Shown here in pieces: positions 44,433 to 51,419 of a DNA stretch of 64,000 bases. The stretch covers positions 88,085 to 152,084 of the forward strand of contig CALODM010000030.1 in NCBI GenBank assembly GCA_942492125.1, read 5' to 3'. Source of the DNA: BCD1 sp942492125 (GTDB lineage: Bacteria; Bacteroidota; Bacteroidia; Chitinophagales; Saprospiraceae). The notes beneath the pieces are model-generated. The model saw only the letters and a program-made list of their open reading frames with translations. It did no database searches and was not told the DNA's origin. The position numbers and the translations under genes were made by a program. Position 1 is the stretch's first letter; the number at the start of each line of letters is the position of its first letter.

Positions 44433-44960
44433 TTGAATCCCACCTTAAAAAATATATGGCTTTCCCTCACAGGAGTGATCTTCATAGCCATTTTTGCTCA
44501 AATCGACATTGACCTTCCGGGCGGTATTCCCATCAGTGGACAAAGCTTTGCCGTTTTAGTAACAGCGATCCTGCTCGGGCGGCTTTGGGGTATCTTTGCT
44601 GTTGCCCTCTATGTTATTCTGGGTGTACTGGGCTTACCCGTATTTGCGAATCGAGCTTCCGGATTGGAAGTACTGGAATCGGGTAGCGGAGGATTTGTCA
44701 TCGGTTTTGTAGTTGCTGCCTTTTTTATTGGCTGGCTGGGTGATGCGGGATGGAAAAGATCCTTTGGCAAAAGTTTTTTAGCCATGCTCATGGGTACAGC
44801 CATCATTCTCTTTTTGGGAGTTGGAAAGCTAACTTACGACTACGATCTGGCCAGTGCGCTGGAATGGGGCTTTTTTCCGTTTTTGTGGGGAGCTGTGGTC
44901 AAGATAATTTTGGGAGCTGTGGTTTCAACTGCCTTTTCCCAGCATTTTTACCCTGCCTGA
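44433..44960 (+). CDS. bioY: BioY biotin transporter (S component)
   Basis: A 175-residue integral membrane protein expected to import biotin, either alone or as the substrate-binding unit of an ECF transporter. Five or six hydrophobic helices are visible (WLSLTGVIFIAIFAQ, SFAVLVTAILLGRLWGIFAV, FVIGFVVAAFFIGWLGD, LWGAVVKIILGAVV). PGGIPISGQSF and the GLEVLESGSGGFVIGF stretch are family signatures. The start is TTG 44433; no ATG lies close enough upstream in frame. No EcfA or EcfT gene is present nearby. Confidence 0.9.
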   Translation: MNPTLKNIWLSLTGVIFIAIFAQIDIDLPGGIPISGQSFAVLVTAILLGRLWGIFAVALYVILGVLGLPVFANRASGLEVLESGSGGFVIGFVVAAFFIGWLGDAGWKRSFGKSFLAMLMGTAIILFLGVGKLTYDYDLASALEWGFFPFLWGAVVKIILGAVVSTAFSQHFYPA

Positions 44961-45039
44961 ATCCACCATTGCCTTTGATTTGGATATCCCGTTGCTCTGA
45001 TCAGTAAATTGGCTTTAACGAACTCCTTAAATCTGAAGT

Positions 45040-45519
45040 TTATAAAATCAGTTCCCAATACCCCACATCACGCCAGCCACCGTGCTTGAAGCCTACTTCT
45101 TTGAGATGGGCCACTTTTTGGAAACCAAATTTTTCATGTAGCCTGATACTCGTTTCATTGGGTAATGATATTCCTCCCAATACAGCATGAATATCCATCT
45201 TCTTTAAAATATCCAATAATGCCTCATACAATTGACTCCCGAAACCTTTACCGTGGCTCCCTTTGCGGACGTAAACCGAAATTTCCACTGAGTGTTTATA
45301 AGCTGCCCTGGCTTTCCAGCGGGTGGCATAGGCATACCCCTGAATGCCATTATCTTCCAAAATGATCCAGGGATAGGCAGGATCATGGGCTTTTAACCTG
45401 TTTTCCATATCCTTTCCCGAAAGGGCATCAACCTCAAAAGTGGCCACAGAATGGAGTACGTAATAATTATAAATTTCCGCAATGCCTTTGGCATCCTGAA
45501 GCGTTACGGGCCTGATCAT
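45040..45519 (-). CDS. GNAT N-acetyltransferase, phosphinothricin-acetyltransferase-like
   Basis: A 159-residue GNAT of the PAT/MnaT branch, which acetylates small amino acid analogues such as methionine sulfoximine or phosphinothricin. It starts MIRPVTLQDAKGIAEIYNYY and has the branch's VATFEVDALS. The acetyl-CoA loop is VEISVYVRKGSHGKGFGSQL; IHAVLGGISLPNETSIRLHE and FGFQKVAHLKEVGFKHGGW follow as in PAT. It points away from the GH57 gene across a 288 bp divergent gap. The true substrate is not predictable. Confidence 0.88.
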   Translation of the reverse strand: MIRPVTLQDAKGIAEIYNYYVLHSVATFEVDALSGKDMENRLKAHDPAYPWIILEDNGIQGYAYATRWKARAAYKHSVEISVYVRKGSHGKGFGSQLYEALLDILKKMDIHAVLGGISLPNETSIRLHEKFGFQKVAHLKEVGFKHGGWRDVGYWELIL

Positions 45520-45808
45520 GTTTGGTGTTTTTGTTTTCCAAATTTAACCAAAATAACATAATTATTCTCTCTTGGGAAAAGTCATATACCCTGGACAAAG
45601 CTTTAAAAGTTGATATACTTTTTTAACCTGATAAAATTGGCCGATCCGGAAAAATGATCGAAATCACTATCATTAAAATCTGCATCAACCTCATTTCCAT
45701 AGGCTCATCATGCTTAATTTTTTTCTGATTTTTGATTTCTTTTGTTAACAAAAATCACCCCGGAATTTTAATAACATTTTCTATCTTCGCTCTTCAAACT
45801 TCCAAACA

Positions 45809-47557
45809 ATGACTAAAAATTATCTCTGCATACACGGTCACTTCTACCAGCCACCACGGGAAAACCCCTGGCTGGACACTATAGAAAAAGAACGCTCTGC
45901 TGCGCCCTTTGACAACTGGAATCAACGCATCAACCAGGAATGTTATCATACCAATGCTTATGCCCGCATCCTCAACGATGAACAACGCATTCGCAAAGTT
46001 CTCAATAATTACGAATTCATCAGTTTCAATTTTGGCCCCACCTTACTCTCCTGGATGGAAAAGATGGATATGGAGACCTACGAGGCTATCTTAAATGCCG
46101 ATCGCCGCAGCCTGAACAGATGGGGGCATGGCAATGCACTGGCCCAGGTATACAACCATGTCATCATGCCCCTGGCCAATGAACGGGATAAACATACCCA
46201 GGTCATTTGGGGCATACGGGATTTTGAATTCCGTTTTGGCCGCAAACCCGAAGGTATGTGGCTGGCAGAAACAGCCGTAGACACTCCTACCCTTGAAGTC
46301 CTTGCCGAGCATGGGATCGAATTTACCATTCTGGCTCCCGGGCAAGCCAAAGCGTTTCGTAAAATGGGAGAAGAGGACTGGCTGGAAGCTAATGGCAATA
46401 TCAACACACGTCGCCCTTATATTTGCCAGCTGCCTTCCGGAAAATCCATTAGCTTGTTCTTTTATGACGGCGGCATGTCGCAGGCGGTGGCTTTCGAAGG
46501 ATTATTGAATTACGGACGTTTTTTTGCCGAAAGGCTGACAAGTTCCTTTAATGATGAGGTGTTAGAGCTTGTCAATATAGCAACCGACGGGGAATCTTAT
46601 GGTCATCATCACAGACACGGGGAAATGGCACTGGCGCATGCCATCCACCATATCCAGAAACACAACTTGGCCAAACTCACCAATTATGCCGCTTTCCTGG
46701 AAGAGTTCCCCCCGGAATATGAAGTACAAATCCAGGAGAACAGCTCCTGGAGCTGCTATCATGGTGTTGAACGCTGGCAATCAGATTGCGGTTGCCATAT
46801 GGGCGGCAACCCCGGTTGGAATCAGGAATGGCGCAGACACCTCAGGGAACTGCTCAACTGGCTAAGAGATGAATTAGTGGAAATCTATGAACATGAAGCA
46901 GCTCCCTACACCGAAAATCCTTGGGATCTGCGCAACAACTATATTCACTGGATTCTCAAGAACCGGAATATCTCCCCGGTAGTTTTATCCACCCCTAATG
47001 AGGAAAACCCCGAAGTTCATGATTTATCAGATCCATACCATCTTGAACCAAAGGTTTTGCAACTGCTGGAAATGCAACACAATGCCTTATTGATGTTTAC
47101 GAGTTGTGCCTGGTTTTTCGATGAGATTTCAGGGATTGAACCTACCCAGGTTCTAAAATATGCCAAACGGGCCATGGAAATCGCCAAAGACCTGACTGGC
47201 ATAGACCTGCATGATGAATTTCTGGCCAGACTGGAAGCAACCCCCTCCAATATTTATGAAAATGGAGCTCACAAATATAAAGAGGAAATAATTCCGGCCC
47301 GCTTAAAGGCTATTGGGAAATTTTTTTACCAGGGTTTTAAACTGATTAACCATACTACTGATATTGATACTATCCGTAGCCTTACCCAGATGTTGAACGA
47401 TCTTAATGAAGCAGATATTCAGATTGAAAAACTATATAAGAGTCAAAATCATTACCATAAACTGGAAAACAAACTGCTCAGCGGAGAATTCGCTTTTCCA
47501 AGCCCTGAATGGAAATCTGCCTATCATGACTTAGGACTGGCTCTTGGATTTGACTGA
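45809..47557 (+). CDS. GH57-family glycosidase-like protein with DUF3536 region
   Basis: A 582-residue protein of the GH57 superfamily, whose members act on alpha-glucans such as glycogen by retaining hydrolysis or transfer. It starts YLCIHGHFYQPPRENPW, the His-rich strand 1. FISFNFGPTLLSWM, then EGMWLAETAVDTPTLEVLAE carries the catalytic Glu. NIATDGESYGHHHRHGE has the second acidic motif. The region SWSCYHGVERWQSDCGCH onward matches DUF3536, which usually follows the barrel in this subgroup. The C-terminus appears shorter than in longer relatives of about 800 residues, but no frameshift is visible. No signal peptide is seen, so a cytoplasmic glycogen-related role is likely. Confidence 0.88.
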   Translation: MTKNYLCIHGHFYQPPRENPWLDTIEKERSAAPFDNWNQRINQECYHTNAYARILNDEQRIRKVLNNYEFISFNFGPTLLSWMEKMDMETYEAILNADRRSLNRWGHGNALAQVYNHVIMPLANERDKHTQVIWGIRDFEFRFGRKPEGMWLAETAVDTPTLEVLAEHGIEFTILAPGQAKAFRKMGEEDWLEANGNINTRRPYICQLPSGKSISLFFYDGGMSQAVAFEGLLNYGRFFAERLTSSFNDEVLELVNIATDGESYGHHHRHGEMALAHAIHHIQKHNLAKLTNYAAFLEEFPPEYEVQIQENSSWSCYHGVERWQSDCGCHMGGNPGWNQEWRRHLRELLNWLRDELVEIYEHEAAPYTENPWDLRNNYIHWILKNRNISPVVLSTPNEENPEVHDLSDPYHLEPKVLQLLEMQHNALLMFTSCAWFFDEISGIEPTQVLKYAKRAMEIAKDLTGIDLHDEFLARLEATPSNIYENGAHKYKEEIIPARLKAIGKFFYQGFKLINHTTDIDTIRSLTQMLNDLNEADIQIEKLYKSQNHYHKLENKLLSGEFAFPSPEWKSAYHDLGLALGFD

Positions 47558-47616
47558 AGGTATTTTCTGTATTATAAAAATTTGTTGACCTTTTTAAAAT
47601 AATTTAAAGCCCCTTT

Positions 47617-48549
47617 TCATGGCATAATAAGTTTGGCCCGCTGGTCTGCCAACCCAATGGTAACAGTGGTCCCTGCGTTGAAACGGAGAAAATCTTTTTC
47701 GATGCCGTCACTGAAAATGACCCCGTTTTCCGGCATCAGGGAATCTAGGATGAGGGGCGTTTGAGGATTGACGACCCCGGAAACGAGATCTATTCCTGTG
47801 GCGTGACTCAAATAGGGTTCCCGAACCACGTAAATCAAATAATTAGCTCCCCAGTCAAAAGGTCTTCGCTCCCAGGAACGGTTTATCCCCTGGAGACCGT
47901 TGAGAGCCTGCTGCATATTATAAACGGAGCTCAACCAACCTGTTGAACCCGCACCTGTAGCAACCAAGACACCACTGGAGGATTGGAATTCCGATTTCCC
48001 TGAATAATTGACCTTATACCGGGCAGAAACATGAGTAGCGGCACCTACAAACAGATCGTTAAAAGCTGTAAGGCTTTGCCCGTCGTTGGTCGTTGCCCTG
48101 GCCATAGTCACTTCCCTGAATTGTGCTTCATGATTCAGCGTACTTTCCAGGCCACGCAAAAAAGTGGCCGATTCGTAAGGTAATAAAACGCCATTGTATT
48201 GCCCTGGATCAGGATTGACGGCAATGATGGGCTGGTTGCCTACATACTTGGCCGTATTGGCTACCAACCCATCCTGACCGATCACTATAATCAATTGGTT
48301 TTCTGAAAATATAAAAGAGGGTAAGTATTCTCTGGCAACAACCTTGTACTTAAGGATGAAGGATAATTCCTGTTCTACCTTTTCCAGGCAACGGTAAAAG
48401 GTGTCATGCTCTTTTTCAAAGAGATCAAAATCGCCCCCGGTACTTTCGATATAAAATCGGGCCTGCATTTTGGTATTATACCGCTCGACAAGCCGCTCAA
48501 GCCGGGTCTTATCCCGAACGATCAGTGCATATTCAAAGGTTGAATTCAT
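47617..48549 (-). CDS. NAD-kinase-fold protein with an altered GGDG motif
   Basis: A 310-residue member of the ATP-NAD kinase fold. ATG 48549 (MNSTFEYAL) is chosen because further upstream the frame runs only through the 60 bp minisatellite. The C-terminal half is well conserved (FNDLFVGAATHVSARY, SSGVLVATGAGSTGW, the NAD-binding turn). In place of the kinase GGDGT motif it has VIGQDGLVANTAKY, so the first Gly of the GGD motif is kept, the second is Gln, and Thr is Leu. Such proteins are often annotated 'sugar kinase' in this phylum, and the substrate is unknown. It is not a typical NADK and may lack NAD kinase activity. The minisatellite occupies its leader region. Confidence 0.82.
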   Translation of the reverse strand: MNSTFEYALIVRDKTRLERLVERYNTKMQARFYIESTGGDFDLFEKEHDTFYRCLEKVEQELSFILKYKVVAREYLPSFIFSENQLIIVIGQDGLVANTAKYVGNQPIIAVNPDPGQYNGVLLPYESATFLRGLESTLNHEAQFREVTMARATTNDGQSLTAFNDLFVGAATHVSARYKVNYSGKSEFQSSSGVLVATGAGSTGWLSSVYNMQQALNGLQGINRSWERRPFDWGANYLIYVVREPYLSHATGIDLVSGVVNPQTPLILDSLMPENGVIFSDGIEKDFLRFNAGTTVTIGLADQRAKLIMP

Positions 48550-48565
48550 AGGAAAAATTTTATTA

Positions 48566-49103
48566 AACACATAGGCACATAGTTCACATAGAACTTTATG
48601 CACTTTATGACTTTGTGGTGTTTTTTTAACACATAGGCACATAGTTCACATAGAACTTTATGTACTTTATGACTTTGTGGTTTTTTTAACACATAGGCAC
48701 ATAGTTCACATAGAACTTTATGCACTTTATGACTTTGTGGTTTTTTTAACACATAGGCACATAGTTCACATAGAACTTTATGCACTTGGTGACTTTGTGG
48801 TGTTTTTAACACATAGGCACATAGTTCACATAGAACTTTATGCACTTGGTGACTTTGTGGTGTTTTTAACACATAGGCACATAGTTCACATAGAACTTTA
48901 TGCACTTGGTGACTTTGTGGTGTTTTTAACACATAGGCACATAGTTCACATAGAACTTTATGCACTTTATGACTTTGTGGTTTTTTTAACACATAGGCAC
49001 ATAGTTCACATAGAACTTTATGCACTTGGTGACTTTGTGGTGTTTTTAACACATAGGCACATAGTTCACATAGAACTTTATGCACTTGGTGACTTTGTGG
49101 TGT
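48566..49103. repeat. Minisatellite, 9 copies of a 60-bp unit
   Basis: aacacataggcac recurs at 48566, 48628, 48688, 48748, 48808, 48868, 48928, 48988 and 49048, with the first spacing 62 and the rest exactly 60 bp. Each unit contains acacatag, gcacatag, ttcacatag and then actttatg, cactt(ta/gg)tg, actttgtgg, that is, three 8-nt blocks and their approximate inverse. Two linked unit types occur, cactttatg...gtttttttaac and cacttggtg...gtgtttttaac. The array runs from the stop codon of the SPFH gene to the start of the NAD-kinase-like gene. The period is a multiple of three, so spurious 20-residue repeat ORFs appear on both strands. Confidence 0.95.
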
Positions 49104-50104
49104 TATCCATGATCATATTCACATAGGTCAGGGGTGATATTGAGGTTTCCGATTTTCTGGACGTTATCCGCCAATGAACGGAAAGCCAGGGCGATATTTT
49201 GTTTTGCGTCGCCGCTTCCAAAAAGTGCCTGAACTGTTTTCCAGTCCATTTCTTTGTAAGGTTTGAGATTGGCTTCCATGAGCAAGGCCTTGATCTCAGC
49301 TTCCTTGCGTTCGTTCTCCACTTTAAGTTCAACCAATTCTTCTCTTTGGCGTTCAACGGAAATATCTGCTGCCACTTTCATTTCGCGGAGCTTACGGGAA
49401 TTTTGTGCCTGAAGTACATGAGATTCCATTTTCTTTTCGGAGATCTGCTTTTTCTTTTCTTCCACTGCAATTTCTGTGCTCAATTCGGTTTCCTTAATCT
49501 TTCTCTCCTGTTCCACAGCGAAGTTCCGCCTTTCGTAAACAGCCTCATCAGCTTGTTGCTGAAGACGTTCGCGGGTTTCCGTTTCGAGAGCACGCTCCAT
49601 TTCCGGATTAGCTTTGATGGCTAAAACGTTAACACCCAGAATATCCACACCCATCAGGTTCAGGGCTTCGGATACCTGGAGGCCTTCTTTGATCCTGGTT
49701 TCTATCTCTTTGGAAGAACTGATGGCCGATTTCAAACCTATGGCCTGGATAAGAGAAGTCGTTGCAGTCTGGGCTTCATTGATAATTCGCTGAGACAGTT
49801 TTTCAATATCGTCTTTTTTGTATTTGCCCTGTTCATTAACGGTGAAGTCTAAAATCTCCGCCAACCTGACCGGATCATTTATCTTGAAAGTAATCTGCCC
49901 CTGGATGGTAACCGTCTGGTAATCCGTTGTCGTTTCTTTAAAAATAAAGGGTAAATCATTACTGCCAACAGGAATAGCAATAATAGAACTATTGGGTGCA
50001 AAATAGAAAAAAGACAATCCCCTGCCCTGCTTTTTGATCTGGCCATTCTGGTAATGGATGACATGCGTCATTGGGTCGAATTTGATATAATTGAAACCGA
50101 ACAT
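49103..50104 (-). CDS. SPFH/band-7 domain protein
   Basis: A 333-residue protein of the stomatin/prohibitin/flotillin superfamily. Residues about 30-170 form the SPFH domain (GLSFFYFAPNSSIIAIPVGS, TVTIQGQITFKINDPVRLAE). Residues about 175-285 are a long charged coiled coil (ERALETETRERLQQQADEAV, EQERKIKETELSTEIAVEEK), rich in E, K and R. No N-terminal transmembrane helix is evident, which is unusual, as most relatives are membrane-attached; a hairpin or lipid association is possible. Its stop codon touches the 60 bp minisatellite. Two matching palindromes lie upstream of its start. Confidence 0.9.
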   Translation of the reverse strand: MFGFNYIKFDPMTHVIHYQNGQIKKQGRGLSFFYFAPNSSIIAIPVGSNDLPFIFKETTTDYQTVTIQGQITFKINDPVRLAEILDFTVNEQGKYKKDDIEKLSQRIINEAQTATTSLIQAIGLKSAISSSKEIETRIKEGLQVSEALNLMGVDILGVNVLAIKANPEMERALETETRERLQQQADEAVYERRNFAVEQERKIKETELSTEIAVEEKKKQISEKKMESHVLQAQNSRKLREMKVAADISVERQREELVELKVENERKEAEIKALLMEANLKPYKEMDWKTVQALFGSGDAKQNIALAFRSLADNVQKIGNLNITPDLCEYDHG

Positions 50105-50130
50105 AGTGTTGATTTTAGAAGTGAAATAAT

Positions 50131-50155
50131 ACTTAGTTTCATTTTTAAACTAAGT
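50131..50155. promoter_or_regulatory. Inverted repeat upstream of the SPFH gene (site 1)
   Basis: acttagttt and aaactaagt, perfect 9 bp arms around cattttt, 27 bp upstream of the SPFH start. The arm sequence recurs exactly at 50288-50312. Confidence 0.5.
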
Positions 50156-50287
50156 CAAAAATAAAGGCATTATTTCTAAAAGTCAAGGCTGAAAAAAGGA
50201 ATAATTCGAAACCAAGAGACAGAAAGTAAAAAAACTACTGGAAAGATCCTGACTAACTGTTTGAAAAAGAATTACTTAAACAGATAC

Positions 50288-50321
50288 ACTTAGTTTGAAA
50301 ATCAAACTAAGTTTTTTTTTT
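50288..50321. promoter_or_regulatory. Inverted repeat upstream of the SPFH gene (site 2), terminator-like on the plus strand
   Basis: acttagtttga and tcaaactaagt, perfect 11 bp arms around aaa, then a T-run on the plus strand. No plus-strand gene ends nearby, so despite the terminator look a regulatory site matching site 1 is a real alternative. The remaining 50105-50410 interval contains no gene. Confidence 0.5.
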
Positions 50322-50410
50322 AAAATTAACTTAATAAATAATAAATGAGCTATCGCCAAAATATCATTTTGACGTTTTTTTTGTGAAAGATGAGTTAAAG
50401 CACCCAGGCA

Positions 50411-51283
50411 TTAAGTCTGACGAAATTCGATAGGATCCTGATAATTTTTATGTTCCAGAATCTGGGATGGAAGATTAAAACCATTCCGAAGCAATAAATC
50501 TTTTACTTCCTGGATAACCCTGCTTCTAATGGTAATTCCGAGATAGGAAGGAGATATCGTTTTACTCTTCAAAATGTCAACCCAAAACAATACTTTCAGG
50601 TTAACCGTAAATTCGGCAATTTCCGTTACGACTACATTGGATTGCGGCTTTTTCAATATTTCGGGCTGTTCCTCAAGATAATCTTTAATGAGCTGAATGG
50701 CTTTTGTGAGATCAGAAGGCACATCCAGTCCCACCATGAATTCCAATCTCAATAATCCGTCAAGAGTATAATTGATGACTACATTTTTTACAACCATGGA
50801 ATTGGGAATGAAAATATCTTTGCCTTCAACATTTCGAATTTGTGTGGTTCGCAGATCCATGCCTTTTACAACACCTTTATGATTGTCAATTTCAATGATA
50901 TGCCCCACTTTGAAAGGACGATTTGCCACCAATAAAAGCCCGGCAAGAAAGTTTTCACCAATATCTTTAAAGGCGAATCCGAATATGATGGCGGTAATTC
51001 CGGCGCCGGCAAGAATACTGCTTAATATACCTCCAAGGTTAAGAATATCCAGGGCAATAATCAGTCCAATAAGATATAAAAACCATTTAGCACTATTTGC
51101 TGCAAACCTGGTTACAATCGTTACTTGCCATTTAGAAAGGAAGCGCTTCTGCATAAATTTATGCAGGAAGTGCCCTGCCAGGAAAAAGGTGAGGAGCACA
51201 AACACGGCAATTAAAATATTGGGAGCCATGGCGATAATCCCTTCCCAGAATTCATTAAATACCGCGATCAGTTTTTCTTTCAT
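50411..51283 (-). CDS. MscS-family mechanosensitive channel
   Basis: A 290-residue small-conductance channel that releases solutes under hypo-osmotic stress. Three hydrophobic helices occupy about residues 15-135 (NILIAVFVLLTFFLAGHFL, FLYLIGLIIALDILNLGG), and the pore-lining TM3 is GAGITAIIFGFAFKDIGENF, followed by LAGLLLVANRPFKVGHIIEI, the start of the beta domain. The cytoplasmic vestibule (NVEGKDIFIPNSMVVKNVV) matches MscS. The length equals E. coli MscS. It is co-oriented with, and upstream of, the SPFH gene, with about 300 bp and two palindromes between them. Confidence 0.93.
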   Translation of the reverse strand: MKEKLIAVFNEFWEGIIAMAPNILIAVFVLLTFFLAGHFLHKFMQKRFLSKWQVTIVTRFAANSAKWFLYLIGLIIALDILNLGGILSSILAGAGITAIIFGFAFKDIGENFLAGLLLVANRPFKVGHIIEIDNHKGVVKGMDLRTTQIRNVEGKDIFIPNSMVVKNVVINYTLDGLLRLEFMVGLDVPSDLTKAIQLIKDYLEEQPEILKKPQSNVVVTEIAEFTVNLKVLFWVDILKSKTISPSYLGITIRSRVIQEVKDLLLRNGFNLPSQILEHKNYQDPIEFRQT

Positions 51284-51419
51284 GTCAGAAGCAATTTTGG
51301 ACTGCTTTCAAAAAGCAGCTTCCTTTAACCTGGCACACAATAAAGATACAGTTATCACAAGACAAAAGCTACCGTTGTCACCATAATAGTTCTGAAAATC
51401 AAGAATGGCACACCTACAT

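Noticed and set aside
48546..49126. Long ORFs on both strands with a 20-residue repeat (minus strand KVLCELCAYVLKKPQSHKVH, plus strand HIVHIELYALGDFVVFLTHR).
   Set aside because: They only reflect a 60 bp period divisible by three. Both strands are open at once, there is no start-site logic, and the frame continues into the start of the NAD-kinase-like gene. They are artefacts of the minisatellite.
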